Of a stretch of 64,000 bases of DNA, positions 18,346-27,927 are shown in pieces. Source of the stretch: Cupriavidus basilensis. GTDB taxonomy: Bacteria; Pseudomonadota; Gammaproteobacteria; Burkholderiales; Burkholderiaceae. The stretch's first letter is position 1; the number at the start of each line of letters is the position of its first letter. Under the pieces are notes generated by a model. The model saw only the letters and a program-made list of their open reading frames with translations, was not told the origin of the DNA and ran no database searches. The DNA lies in NCBI RefSeq assembly GCF_008801925.2, contig NZ_CP062805.1:1-64000 (forward strand). Reading direction: 5' to 3'. The position numbers and the translations under genes were made by a program.

Positions 18346-19539
18346 CTGATCAATGAGGTTTGCGCTTGATGTTGCACAAGCCAAGGACTTCAGCTTTCGC
18401 AATCCGGGAGAGATGGGCCGATTCAAGCCGTCTTTCTCGCGTTTCGCACCTTTCCTGGTCGCGCTTTTGCGCGCTCAGGACGGATTGCTCCCCTCTGAGG
18501 ACAACAACAGCCTCCTGGCGAACACCAGATTCGCCAAACCAAACAGGCTGAACAACTGCGCCGTGTTCTTGAACAGGCCCTTGTAGCGAACCTTGCGATG
18601 ATCAAACAGATTCTTGATAACGTGGAACGGATGCTCAACCCGCGACCGAATCTGTGCCTTGACCCGCTCGACGGCGATCAGCAAGTCCTTGACGGCTCCG
18701 TCACACATCGCCTTGATCTTGCCGCGCTTGACGGCCACCTGCCACTTCACGGTCTTGCCTTGCATCTCCTCGCGCTTGTCCACGCCCGTGTAGCCCGCGT
18801 CGCCAAACGCATGCTCCTCGTGGCCATGCAGCAAGGCATGGGCCTGCGACACGTCCGACTCTTGGCCGCAGTGCCCACCACGCTATGCACCAGCCCAGAG
18901 GCCGCATCCACGCCGACATGGGCTTTCATCCCAAAGTGCCAAGCATTGCCTTTCTTGGCCTGGTGCATCTCCGGGTCGCGGCTCTTCTTTTTGTTCTTGG
19001 TCGACGGTGGCGCCTCGATGATGGTGGCATCCACAATCGTGCCTTCCTTCATCATCAGTCCCCGCTCGCACAGCATGATGCCGATCTCGTCGAACAGCTT
19101 TCGCGTCAGTTCATGCTCGACGAGCAGGCGGCGAAACTTCAGCAGCGTGGTCGCGTCTGGCACCGCCTCGACTGCCAGGTCGATCCCGGCAAACGCCCGC
19201 ATCGCCATGCTGTCGTACAGCGCGTCTTCCAGTGCCTCGTCCGACAGCCCGTACCACTGCTGGAGGAAGTAAATGCGCAGCATCCGCTCAAGGCCGATCG
19301 GCGGCCGGCCACGTTTGCCCTTGGGGTAGTACGGCTCGACCGCCGCAATCAGGCGCGCCCACGGCACCACGCTCTCCATCTCCGACAGGAAGCGCTGGCG
19401 GCGCGTCACACGCTTCTTGCCGTGACTTTCCGCTTCCGCAAAACTGATCTGTCGCTTCATCACAGGACCTGAATCATGGACACGCTCATGACAACGCGCT
19501 CACCCAATGCCTCGATGACTCGCGCACTGATTTAATCAG
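18346..19539. mobile_element. IS5-type insertion sequence 1 (inactive)
   Basis: A roughly 1.2-kb element that interrupts the bug gene. Its ends are proposed from imperfect inverted repeats starting CTGATCAA (left) and CTGATTAA (right, reverse strand); both then contain TGCGC. No target duplication is visible, and the missing half of the bug gene is not found on the far side, so a deletion accompanied or followed the insertion. Confidence 0.55.
18475..19463 (-). pseudogene. IS5-family transposase with a frameshift
   Basis: The frame 19463-18747 holds the N-terminal part of a DDE transposase (PPIGLERMLRIYFLQQWYGL and the first Asp in GTIVDATIIEA). The frame 18852-18475 continues it with HEEHAFGDAGYTGVDK (second Asp) and SRVEHPFHVIKNLF (the final Glu). 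The frames join near 18861, where one nucleotide appears to be missing within GCCAAGAGTCGG. A single deletion thus breaks the gene; all catalytic parts are otherwise present. Confidence 0.85.
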
Positions 19540-19675
19540 ACGGTATGGACGCCTCCCCCCGGCAACGGGGCGCCGCTTACCTGCAAGAGTAACTGTAAGG
19601 GTCCTCGCTGCCATGGCATCCCTATGCCAAAGTGGAGGTGTCGATTGCAAACGACCCTGATCGGGACGATCCAAA

Positions 19676-20686
19676 ATGAAGCTTACCGTCATCGGCATGG
19701 ATATTGCCAAGCATGTCTTCCAACTTCATGCGGTGAATGCCAACACTGGTGAAATCGAGCGCATCAAGTTGAAGCGGAGCCAGGTCACCGACTTCCTTGC
19801 TCAGCGGGAGCGTTCACTCATTGCCATCGAAGCTTGCGGCAGCGCCCACCATTGGGCACGAGAACTGCAGAAGCTCGGCCACGAAGTGAAGCTCATCTCT
19901 GTGCGATCGGTTCGTCCCTTTGTGTTGCGTAATAAAACCGACGCTGCCGATGCCAGAGCTATCTGGACAGCAGTCCAGCAGCCCGAGGCGCGGTTTGTTG
20001 CGATCAAGAGCGAGCAGCAACAGACCATTCTGGCGCTGCACCGCATCCGGGCTCAACTGATGAAGTTCCGGATCATGCAGACGAACGCATTGCGCGGCTT
20101 ACTCTATGAGTTTGGTGAAGTCCTTCCGGAAGGATATCGGGAATTTGCCGAAAAAATTTCTGGTGCGCTTGCCAAGATCGCGAATCGCTTGCCAGCCATA
20201 CTGATCGACAGCCTACGAGAGCAATGGGCACGCGTGCAGGCAACCGACAAGGAAATCGCTGTGCTGGAACGTCGGCTCAAGGTTGCGCTTTGCGACAATC
20301 AGGAATGCCAGAAGATCGCTGAAATTCCTGGCGTGGGGCTGCTAACCGCCACGGCTGCGGTGGCTGCGATCGGCGATGCCAAAACGTTTCGCTCCGGGCG
20401 TGAGTTCGCTGCCTGGTTAGGCTTGGTACCGAAACAAACGGGCACCGGTGGTCACGTGCGCCAGCTTGGCATTAGCAAGCGAGGTGACACCTACCTGCGC
20501 ACCCTACTCATACACGGCGCCAGATCGGTGATCATCAAAGGCGCATGAACCGCCTGGCTCGACGGATTGCTTCAGCGACGTCCTTTCAATGTAGTGGTGG
20601 CTGCCGTAGCCAACAAACTCGCCCGGACCATCTGGGCGGTGCTAGCAAGGGATACGAGATACACGGCACCCGCCATGGCTGCATAG
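19676..20686 (+). pseudogene. IS110/IS1111-type transposase with an in-frame stop
   Basis: A DEDD transposase of the IS110 family. The RuvC-like N-terminal domain has GMDIAKHVFQLHAV, IAIEACGSAHHWARELQKLG and KTDAADARAIW. The Transposase_20 domain follows with IPGVGLLTATAAVAAIGD and the serine region KQTGTGGHVRQLGISKRGD. The frame is stopped by TGA at 20546-20548, but the same frame goes on with TAWLDGLLQRRPFNVVVAAV to a stop at 20684-20686, as expected for the family. The wording of its N-terminus fits the IS1111 subgroup, in which a guide ('bridge') RNA would lie downstream. Confidence 0.85.
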
Positions 20687-21268
20687 CCAGGTGCGTGGCC
20701 CGCCTGAACTGACTTCTTCTCAAGGAGCGCAAGCATTGATCGCATGATGGCTAACAGGTTGGACCGGGGCGAGGAAAACCCGATAGGGAATGTGAGCAGC
20801 AACGCTCGATGATCAGATGAGGACCTCGCCAGCGAATTCCATATGGGCCAGCAGGCTGAGCGGCCTGCACAAAAGGGCCGGACATAGGCGTGCTGCCTTC
20901 ACCTGTCGACCACCATGTCAATCGGCTTGCAATCCGGGAGGCGTCCACATAAGGCGATTCCCTAGTGACGGATCGCGCCGCAGCAACTATGACAGTTGTG
21001 CATCGCCAGAACACCGGGTTGTCGCGCCATCATCAGTACGAGCACGCTGACAACCAAGGTGGCCGCATTGATCTGGAGTATCGGATGCGGGCTCAAAGTA
21101 CTGGCTACTGAGCGGCCCCAGATCTCAATGCCTTTACGTTGACCGCCAGCCAAAGCGGCAGTGTCGCAGACACCACGCATCAGAACAGCTTCGAAGATTG
21201 ATCCTGCCCGGCAACTTTCATGTCGCAGAATCGTCTGCGTAGCTAGGTACGCCTCCGCTACTCCCAAA
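20687..21268. other. IS110 3' flank and unassigned sequence
   Basis: It contains the non-coding 3' end of the IS110-type element (border not located) and then an unassigned stretch. A minus-strand frame at 20962-21267 has a hydrophobic segment (INAATLVVSVLVLMMA) but no recognisable family; I do not call it a gene. Confidence 0.4.
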
Positions 21269-21607
21269 TTAGGGCGTCATCTCCTGGATGCAGCTTGATG
21301 CGGGTTTCAACGTGCCTTCCTTCGGCGCGAGTATGCCTGCGGACGGTCCATTCTCGATCGTCTGTTGCGAAGATATTGGCGCCAACATGGGCGTTGCCGT
21401 ACGGGGCGTTAGTATGCGCAAGTGATCTGCTAATGCGATTTCCAGCGTCCCATTGCCAGTTGCAGCTAGTAGAACGACCACGCCTGGGTTACGGTGAAAT
21501 GGGAAGCGCTGATCATCCAAGAAATCAGAATCGTGCGTCAGTATGATGCGTCGCGTTTCACAAGCCGTCGCGAAACTGGCCTCGTCGGCGTGTCCAATGA
21601 GCGCCAT
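21269..21607 (-). pseudogene. DUF5615 PIN-like protein fragment
   Basis: A 112-residue frame. Residues 1-65 match the C-terminal half of DUF5615 PIN-like proteins, the putative toxins of small TA pairs: ACETRRIILTHDSDFLDD and NPGVVVLLAATGNG. The family's N-terminal strand with the first acidic residue is missing. The last 45 residues are not conserved. Upstream it abuts a ferredoxin-reductase scar, so it has been cut at the junction. Confidence 0.6.
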
Positions 21608-21612
21608 GCTAG

Positions 21613-21754
21613 GGTAAGCCGCCTACTTTTCCGATGAGCGTAAGGCGTCCGGGCCAGCCCTTGCGCCCGCAGCGCTCGTGCCGCCGTGATGCCGTGATGC
21701 CGTGATGCCGGCGGCGGGTGCCCCGACGACTACGATGTGCTCACGGGAAATCAT
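21613..21754 (-). pseudogene. Ferredoxin reductase N-terminal scar (module copy 3)
   Basis: An ATG at 21754 opens MISREHIVVVGAPAAGIT, the FAD-binding start of the reductase found intact at 50970-52169. The next bases hold three tandem copies of the 8-mer GCCGTGAT (plus strand, about 21690-21713), where the intact gene has one. The added 16 bp shift the frame. Reductase-like codons continue in other frames to about 21613 and then stop. Confidence 0.75.
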
Positions 21755-21845
21755 CAGAGATCCTCGTGAACCTCGATTGCAAGCGCCGGACAGATCCCAG
21801 CGGCCAAGCGGGCAGATTCGTGTTGATCAGTCGACGGTTCCGCAC
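21755..21845 (-). pseudogene. Ferredoxin C-terminal scar (module copy 3)
   Basis: This codes for the end of the small ferredoxin (ARLAAGICPALAIEVHEDL) that is intact at 52166-52363. It keeps the last cluster cysteine but lacks the start of the gene. It is joined directly to the 3' end of the iclR gene. Confidence 0.75.
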
Positions 21846-21866
21846 CCGGGGCGATGAGCGAACTCC

Positions 21867-22514
21867 CTACGCTGGCCCCATCCCAACAAGCCTTGAGACC
21901 ATCGCTGCGGCATTCTGAAGTGTTGGAATGATTTCATTCTCGATCCTTTCGGGTGTCGCCTCGGCTGGCGATGTGGAAATCCCGATAGCCAGCTGGCGGT
22001 TGCCAACCCGAGCAAGCGGGACTGCAACTGAGATCTGATTGCTCTCTGGATACTCGACCATCGCCCATTCACCGACCCCGAGGGTCAACGCCTGTGTGAG
22101 CGCGCTACTTGGAGGCAGGATGCTTCCAACCCGGAGATTCATCACCACGAGGCGACGGCGTTCCGCGAGTGCCATCGCCCTTCCAATAATGATCACCCCG
22201 TCGGGGTTCGCTTCACCCAGGTTGGATGTTCCTGCGTACGTGTCAGCCAGTTGCTGGAGCATCTGCTGAACCGAGTCTGTCACTCCCAAACTTTCCAAAG
22301 CAGCAAAGCCGATTTCGAAGACTCGGGTAGTCAAGCGCCATTGGTTGCCCTCGCGCGCGACATATCCCTCCTCCTCCAAAGTCAATAGAAAGCGCAGAAC
22401 GGTCGGGTGCGGCAGGTCTACGGCACGCGACAACTCCGCCAACGTAGGTCGCCCGTTCTCTCGGAAAGCGCGCAGCACCGCTAGACAGCGTTGGATCGAT
22501 CTATTATTCTTCAT
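21867..22514 (-). CDS. IclR-family regulator
   Basis: A 215-residue regulator. Residues 5-60 are the IclR winged HTH ([20 protein letters not shown], then [19 protein letters not shown]). The rest is the effector-binding GAF-like domain, with [20 protein letters not shown] and the late segment [15 protein letters not shown]. It is slightly shorter than the usual 250-270 residues. It is divergent from the bug-led catabolic operon, and two palindromes lie in the 94-bp gap, so it most likely controls that operon and itself. Confidence 0.92.
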   Translation of the reverse strand: MKNNRSIQRCLAVLRAFRENGRPTLAELSRAVDLPHPTVLRFLLTLEEEGYVAREGNQWRLTTRVFEIGFAALESLGVTDSVQQMLQQLADTYAGTSNLGEANPDGVIIIGRAMALAERRRLVVMNLRVGSILPPSSALTQALTLGVGEWAMVEYPESNQISVAVPLARVGNRQLAIGISTSPAEATPERIENEIIPTLQNAAAMVSRLVGMGPA

Positions 22515-22516
22515 TC

Positions 22517-22551
22517 GTACACCCTGTGTACCGCTAGTTCACCTAGTGAAC
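22517..22551. promoter_or_regulatory. Two tandem operator-like palindromes between iclR and the catabolic operon
   Basis: GTACACCCTGTGTAC (22517-22531) and GTTCACCTAGTGAAC (22537-22551): each has two 6-bp arms and a 3-bp centre, and the centres are 20 bp apart, about two helical turns. The first begins 3 bp upstream of the iclR start codon. These are strong candidates for IclR sites. Confidence 0.75.
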
Positions 22552-22608
22552 ATCATAAGCCAGGTGCCCTTGAGATGCAACCTGCTTCTTGAGGTCAGGA
22601 GACAACGA

Positions 22609-23592
22609 ATGAAACGATGGATATTGGGCTTGAGCGCCGCTGTGGTGGGGTGCTGGGCAGCGACCGGTCAATCTGTTGCGAACGCCAGCGAGTCCTGGCC
22701 GAGTCGCCCGATCAAGTGGGTCGTGCCGTATCCGCCGGGCGGCACCACTGACATGCTGGCACGTATCGTCGGTGCCAAGCTCTCTGAACGACTCGGGCAG
22801 CCCGTGGTGATCGAGAACAAGCCAGGCGCTGGGGGCGATGTTGGCACGGCCTATGTTGCGAAACAGCCCGCTGATGGATACACCATCGTTATGGGCAATA
22901 TTGGTCCTATTGCCATCAACCCCACGCTTACTCCCGACGCTCGCTTTTCTCCCACGCGAGATCTCGCGCCGGTGACGCTCCTGGCGGAGGTTCCCAACCT
23001 GCTGGTGGTCAACCCGCAACTGCCGGTCAAATCGGTGAAGGAACTCGTTCAGTACGCGAAGCAACAGCCCAATCCCTTGTCGTACGCAACGCCTGGCAAC
23101 GGAACATCTTTGCACTTGGCGGGTGAACTGTTCGCTTCGACAGCGGGCCTGCGCATGGTTCATGTGCCATACCGCGGTAGCGGCCCCGGCCTGAACGACA
23201 CGATGGCAGGCCATGTACCGATCATGTTTGACAACATGCCTTCGGCATTGAATCTCGTAAAAGGCGGAAAGGTTCGCGCACTCGCCATCACGAGTGCTGT
23301 CCGTTCCCCGTTGCTGCCGGACGTCCCAACGATGACTGAAGCTGGTCTGAGCAACTATCAGATCACTGGTTGGTTCGGCGTCTTGGTACCTGCCGCAACG
23401 CCGAAGCCGATCGTCACCCGTTTGGATGCCGAAATTCAAGCTGTACTCAAGATGCCTGACGTCCGCAGCAAGATTGGCGACATCGGCGGAATCATCTCTG
23501 GCGCAGGACGAGATGAGTTCGGCCGATTCATCCAGCAGGAGTCGGCGAAATGGCAAAAGCTCATTCGTACCGCGCACATCACCGTGCAGTAG
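22609..23592 (+). CDS. Bug/TctC-family periplasmic substrate-binding protein
   Basis: A 327-residue extracytoplasmic receptor of the Bug family (tripartite tricarboxylate carrier type). It has a signal peptide (MKRWILGLSAAVVGCWAATG, cleavage after about residue 28), then the family motifs WVVPYPPGGTTDMLARIV and IENKPGAGGDVGT, and GELFASTAGLRMVHVPYRG in the second lobe. The ATG at 22609 follows CAGGAGAC. It is the first gene of an eight-gene operon. Such 'orphan' Bug proteins usually bind small carboxylates or amides. The TctAB membrane partners are not in the window. Confidence 0.93.
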   Translation: MKRWILGLSAAVVGCWAATGQSVANASESWPSRPIKWVVPYPPGGTTDMLARIVGAKLSERLGQPVVIENKPGAGGDVGTAYVAKQPADGYTIVMGNIGPIAINPTLTPDARFSPTRDLAPVTLLAEVPNLLVVNPQLPVKSVKELVQYAKQQPNPLSYATPGNGTSLHLAGELFASTAGLRMVHVPYRGSGPGLNDTMAGHVPIMFDNMPSALNLVKGGKVRALAITSAVRSPLLPDVPTMTEAGLSNYQITGWFGVLVPAATPKPIVTRLDAEIQAVLKMPDVRSKIGDIGGIISGAGRDEFGRFIQQESAKWQKLIRTAHITVQ

Positions 23593-23616
23593 GTCAGTTA
23601 CTTTAAGGAAGAAGCA

Positions 23617-24486
23617 ATGTTGAACTCGGTTGACAGAATCCTCGTTGCGGTGCGCGACCTCGATCAAGCAGAGCAGAACTACAGGGAAGTACTTGGGGCG
23701 CAGTATCTTGATGAGCTTGCAAGCGACCATCTGAATGCCCGTGGCCGTAGCCTGGTAATCGGCGAAAGCACGGTCGAACTTTGGACCCCGCGGGGAGCAG
23801 GGGTCGTAAGTGATCATCTTGATAGCTTCGGGGAAGGCCTCTTCTTTGGAGGGGTCTCGACAGCTAGCCTGGCTGAATGCCAGAGGTTCCTTGCCGAGCA
23901 AGGTATCCGATTTGCTGAAGCCGACGGCCGTCTCTATTTGAACGCGGGCGGCCTCTATGGCATGCCACTCGTTGTCAGCGAAGCGGCAGCGCGGGTTCGA
24001 GCGAATGGTCCTGTGTCGTTTCTGTACGAGCTCACCATGGTTCTCAGCACCGACTGGCGAGAAGTCGCGGATTGCTACGCGCGAAAACTGGGCCTGCAGC
24101 GCGACAAGGCAGTAGACATCACGTTCGCGCGATTTGGCTATGAAGGCACGCTGCTGATGTTCGCGCCGGATCGTCTCGATCGCATCGAATTGGCTGAAGC
24201 GCATGATCCCGCCTTTGCCATGGGCAGGTTTTCGGGCAAGCGAGGTGACGCACTTTACATGTGCTACATCGAAACGCATGATTTGGCGGACGTAATCAGG
24301 CGACTCGAATCGCGCAACGCAAAGTGGACCCGAAGGACCGACACGGGCAAGCCCGAGCAGGACGGCCTCTGGATCCATCCGAGCGCGCTGAATGGCGTCC
24401 TACTTGGTGTATCCCGAACCTCGTTGGCGTGGGGATGGTCCGGTAGCCCCGAGAAAGTCGAAGAGATTTCAGAGGTGCAGTCGTGA
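23617..24486 (+). CDS. VOC-family (glyoxalase/dioxygenase-like) protein
   Basis: A 289-residue protein with two vicinal-oxygen-chelate modules. Residues 1-125 begin NSVDRILVAVRDLDQAEQNY, and residues about 135-270 begin with VSFLYELTMVLSTDWREVAD. The family includes glyoxalases, methylmalonyl-CoA epimerase and extradiol dioxygenases; the metal ligands cannot be assigned safely by eye. Its stop overlaps the ATG of the aldehyde dehydrogenase (TGATG). Its place between an uptake protein and an aldehyde dehydrogenase suggests a ring-cleaving or isomerising step, which is only inference. Confidence 0.8.
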   Translation: MLNSVDRILVAVRDLDQAEQNYREVLGAQYLDELASDHLNARGRSLVIGESTVELWTPRGAGVVSDHLDSFGEGLFFGGVSTASLAECQRFLAEQGIRFAEADGRLYLNAGGLYGMPLVVSEAAARVRANGPVSFLYELTMVLSTDWREVADCYARKLGLQRDKAVDITFARFGYEGTLLMFAPDRLDRIELAEAHDPAFAMGRFSGKRGDALYMCYIETHDLADVIRRLESRNAKWTRRTDTGKPEQDGLWIHPSALNGVLLGVSRTSLAWGWSGSPEKVEEISEVQS

Positions 24487-25901
24487 TGCCGGAGATCTTC
24501 GATCAGCAATACATCGGGGGATCGTGGCGCCGTGCTTCTGGCACACAGCTCATCGACGTAGAGGACCCGAATACTGGCCTGGTATCGGCCCAAATTCTTC
24601 CAGGTACCGAGGAGGACGTCGGTCTCGCCTTGGGTGCCGCGCAGAACGCATTGGCCAGCTGGTCCGCAACATCCGTGTCGGACAAATGCGCAATTCTTAA
24701 TCGCCTAAAAGACCAACTCACAAATCGGCAGGAGTCGTTGGCCGATGCTATCGCGGCTGAGGTTGGCACGCCCTTGAAGATCTCACGCATCGTTCAAGTC
24801 GACTCGCCCATTCGGAACATTGGGAACTTCGTAAAGCTGGCGGAAGGATTTCCATGGCAATCGCGAACGGGCCCATCTGTCATCGTCCGGGAGCCATTCG
24901 GCGTCGTGGCATGTATCACGCCATGGAATTTCCCGCTTCATCAGATCATTCTGAAGGTGGTGCCCGCGCTTCTGGCCGGGAACACAGTCGTGCTCAAACC
25001 AAGTGAATTGACGCCCCGAACAACGCGCCTTATCTGCGATGCCATCAATGACGCAGGCTTTCCTTCGGGCGTGGTGAACGTTGTGAACGGCTTGGGTGCG
25101 GTAGTGGGCGCAGCGTTGGCGCGAGCTGACGGCGTGGACATGGTTAGCTTCACAGGATCCACGGAAGCGGGTCGTGCAGTGTCTTGCTTGGCCGCGTCGA
25201 CCATTAAGAAGGTGACGCTGGAATTGGGCGGCAAGTCGCCTTCCTTGGTATTGCCGGGTGCGGACCTGACTGTGGCCGTCAAGGGAACGCTCGCTTCCTG
25301 CTTCCTCAACAACGGTCAGACTTGCAGCGCGCTGACCAGGTTGATTGTTCACTCGCGTGATGTGTCGGCCGTCGAAGCCCTGGTGAAGCAAGAACTCGCC
25401 AAGTTCTCTGTCGGATCCAGCCTCGTCGAAGGCCATCGGATCGGCCCGCTCATTTCTGGCAAGCAGCGTGACCGCGTGCAGGAACTAGCGGAAAAAGGGG
25501 TAGCGGAGGGCGCCACGCTCATCGCGTCAGGCCAGGATGTTCCGCCTGCAGGATTCTTCGTCAGCCCGAAGGTGTTTCTCACAGATCAACATAACTATCT
25601 GGCCAAGGAAGAGGTGTTTGGCCCCGTGCTCTGCGTGATTCCCTACGACGAAATCGACGACGGCATCCGCATCGCCAACGCAACGGTGTATGGCCTGGCG
25701 GCGGCCGTTTGGGGCGATCCTGACCTCGCACTCGACGCCGCTAAGAAGATTCGTGCAGGACAGGTCGATATTAACGGCGCCCGATTCAACCCCGTAGCGC
25801 CCTTCGGCGGCTTCAAACAAAGCGGTGTTGGCCGGGAGGCGGGTCACGTCGGTTTGGATGAGTTCCTCGAGTACAAATCTATCCAAATGAACGAGGGATG
25901 A
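24486..25901 (+). CDS. Aldehyde dehydrogenase, NAD(P)-dependent
   Basis: A 471-residue ALDH-superfamily enzyme. It shows the coenzyme-binding region ITPWNFPLHQIILKVVPALL, the Rossmann glycine region SFTGSTEAGRAVS, the general-base Glu in TLELGGKSPS, the catalytic Cys in NNGQTCSALTR, and EEVFGPVLCV near the C-terminus. It should oxidise an aldehyde to a carboxylic acid for the CoA-transferase encoded next. The start at 24486 overlaps the VOC stop; a GTG three bases earlier is possible. Confidence 0.95.
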   Translation: MPEIFDQQYIGGSWRRASGTQLIDVEDPNTGLVSAQILPGTEEDVGLALGAAQNALASWSATSVSDKCAILNRLKDQLTNRQESLADAIAAEVGTPLKISRIVQVDSPIRNIGNFVKLAEGFPWQSRTGPSVIVREPFGVVACITPWNFPLHQIILKVVPALLAGNTVVLKPSELTPRTTRLICDAINDAGFPSGVVNVVNGLGAVVGAALARADGVDMVSFTGSTEAGRAVSCLAASTIKKVTLELGGKSPSLVLPGADLTVAVKGTLASCFLNNGQTCSALTRLIVHSRDVSAVEALVKQELAKFSVGSSLVEGHRIGPLISGKQRDRVQELAEKGVAEGATLIASGQDVPPAGFFVSPKVFLTDQHNYLAKEEVFGPVLCVIPYDEIDDGIRIANATVYGLAAAVWGDPDLALDAAKKIRAGQVDINGARFNPVAPFGGFKQSGVGREAGHVGLDEFLEYKSIQMNEG

Positions 25902-25905
25902 CGGA

Positions 25906-27183
25906 ATGTCTCTTATGCAGAAACAAGCTCTAGGGAACATTCGCGTATTGGATATGACGCGAGTGCTCGCAGGGCCATGGTGTACCCAGATGCTGGGCGA
26001 CATGGGAGCCGATGTCATCAAGATTGAGCACCCATCGCGAGGGGATGATACGCGGCAGTGGGGGCCGCCGTATGCGATGACGAGTGAAGCGGAAGTGCTT
26101 GAGGATTCCACCTACTTCGCTTCCGCAAATCGGAACAAACGATCGGTTGGCGTGGACATCGCCAACCCAGACGGTGCGGATCTGATCCGTAAGCTCGTTC
26201 TTGAGTGCGACATCTTTGTAGAGAACTTTAAGGTTGGTGATCTGGCTCGTCGAGGGCTTGACTACGACAGTCTGAAAAAGATCAATCCGCGCCTGATCTA
26301 TTGCTCTATCACCGGGTACGGCCAATCCGGGCCGTACGCTGACCGCCCCGGCTACGACTTCGTTTTCCAGGGGGAAAGCGGGCTGATGAGCATAACGGGC
26401 GAGCGTGATGACGAGCCTGGTGGTGGGCCACAGAAGGTCGGGATCGCCATTGCTGATCTGACGACGGGACTGTATGCGACGGTCGCGATCCTCGCCGCGT
26501 TGAACCACAGGAATGTCACGGGAGAAGGTCAGCACATCGATTTGGCACTGCTCGATTGTCTGGTTGGCTTGTCGTCGAATCAGGGATTGTCGTGCCTGAT
26601 CAATGGCGCCGAACCGCACCGGTGGGGGAACGCGCATCCGTCTCTCGTACCGTATCAAGTCTTTGATACGGCAGACGGTAAGGTGGTAGTTGCTGTGGGG
26701 AACGATTCCCAGTGGCAACGCTTTTGCCAAGCGATCGACGCCAAAGAACTGGCCCGGGATTCGACGTTCTATTCCGCATCCGGACGCATTCGGAATCGAG
26801 AGGCGCTAATTGCGCAGGTGTCGTCGGTTCTTGCGGCGCGCCAAACCGAGCATTGGCTTGCCGCGTTCTCCGCAGCGGATATCCCGCACGGTCGTATCAA
26901 TACCTACAAGGAAGCCTTTGCTCACCCACAGGTCATCCACCGTCAGATGACGATCGACGTGCCGGTTGACAAAGGTATCGGCTCGGTACGGGGCATCGCC
27001 AATCCCATCAAATTCAGTAAAACGCCGGTGCACTACGTTCGGGCGCCCGCGAAACTCGGTCAGCACACAGAAGACGTGCTTTCCGACTTGCTAGAACTTT
27101 CCGCGGACCACATCGCCGGTCTCGAAGAACGTGGGGTGATTAGTTGCCAAACGTCAAAAAAGACACTTCAGGAGCAATCATGA
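25906..27183 (+). CDS. Class III CoA-transferase (CaiB/BaiF family)
   Basis: A 425-residue enzyme that moves CoA from a donor such as succinyl-CoA to a free acid. Motifs include VLDMTRVLAGPWCTQMLGDM, VIKIEHPSRGDDTRQWGPP and the catalytic-Asp segment IAIADLTTGLYATVAIL. It starts 4 bp after the ALDH stop and overlaps the following hydratase as ATGA. It would activate the acid made by the ALDH. A relative of moderate similarity is encoded at 38412-39635. Confidence 0.95.
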   Translation: MSLMQKQALGNIRVLDMTRVLAGPWCTQMLGDMGADVIKIEHPSRGDDTRQWGPPYAMTSEAEVLEDSTYFASANRNKRSVGVDIANPDGADLIRKLVLECDIFVENFKVGDLARRGLDYDSLKKINPRLIYCSITGYGQSGPYADRPGYDFVFQGESGLMSITGERDDEPGGGPQKVGIAIADLTTGLYATVAILAALNHRNVTGEGQHIDLALLDCLVGLSSNQGLSCLINGAEPHRWGNAHPSLVPYQVFDTADGKVVVAVGNDSQWQRFCQAIDAKELARDSTFYSASGRIRNREALIAQVSSVLAARQTEHWLAAFSAADIPHGRINTYKEAFAHPQVIHRQMTIDVPVDKGIGSVRGIANPIKFSKTPVHYVRAPAKLGQHTEDVLSDLLELSADHIAGLEERGVISCQTSKKTLQEQS

Positions 27184-27920
27184 GCATCCAAGCTAATAAT
27201 GTCGGAAACGTCCTGGAGATTTGCATTGCGCGTCCAGAAAAGCGCAATGCGATCAGCGCCGCGATGTACCAGGAACTGACCCGTCTTCTGGATGAGGCCA
27301 ACGCGGACAAGGAATGTGCCGCAGTCATCGTGCATGGTGCGGGCGGACACTTCACTGTCGGTGCCGATATCAATGATTTCCAGACCCGGCGGGGTAATGA
27401 AGATTCCCCTGCTGTCACGCTTCTCCGGAAGATGGCCGCGATCGATGTGCCGCTAATCGCAGCAGTCGAGGGACTGGCGATTGGAATCGGCGCCACGATG
27501 CTGCAACACGTCGATTTTGCCTACGCATCCCAAGATGCGCGCTTCCGCATGCCGTTCGTATCGCTGGGTCTGTGCCCCGAGGGCGCATCCAGCTACCTGC
27601 TCGAATCGCTGGTAGGTGTCCGGAAGGCACGTGAGTGGTTGATGCTTGGAAAGTTCTTTGATGCAGAAGAAGCTTTCGATGCCGGGCTTCTGACGTCGCT
27701 GACGCAGGACGGGGAAGCCCTTGCACGGGCGCGCGAAACGGCTGCCGAACTGGCAAAGCTTCCCAAGGCTTCGGTACGCGCGACAAAGCGGATGTTGAAC
27801 CACGAGAATCGTGCCGCTGTGGGTTCTGCGCTCGACCTGGAAGTGAAGATGTTCGCCGAACTCTTGAATACCGAAGCCACTCAGGAAATCTTCAAATCCT
27901 TCCTGAACAAGAAGCGTTAA
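27180..27920 (+). CDS. Enoyl-CoA hydratase/isomerase 1
   Basis: A 246-residue crotonase-fold protein. It has the N-terminal ICIARPEKRNAISAAMYQEL, the oxyanion-hole region HGAGGHFTVGADINDFQ and AAVEGLAIGIGATMLQHVDF, and a Pro-Glu-Gly in LGLCPEGASSYLLESLVG at the place of a catalytic Glu. The ATG at 27180 follows CAGGAG and overlaps the CoA-transferase stop. It probably hydrates or isomerises the unsaturated acyl-CoA made by the dehydrogenases encoded downstream. Confidence 0.93.
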   Translation: MSIQANNVGNVLEICIARPEKRNAISAAMYQELTRLLDEANADKECAAVIVHGAGGHFTVGADINDFQTRRGNEDSPAVTLLRKMAAIDVPLIAAVEGLAIGIGATMLQHVDFAYASQDARFRMPFVSLGLCPEGASSYLLESLVGVRKAREWLMLGKFFDAEEAFDAGLLTSLTQDGEALARARETAAELAKLPKASVRATKRMLNHENRAAVGSALDLEVKMFAELLNTEATQEIFKSFLNKKR

Positions 27921-27927
27921 GAACGCC

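Noticed and set aside
20962..21267. 101-codon minus-strand frame with a hydrophobic segment
   Set aside because: No family, no good start signal and placed in insertion-sequence debris; left as unassigned.
22543..24378. 611-codon open frame on the minus strand across the bug and VOC genes
   Set aside because: Its composition is that of an antisense shadow, it has no recognisable domain, and both genes on the other strand are clear family members.
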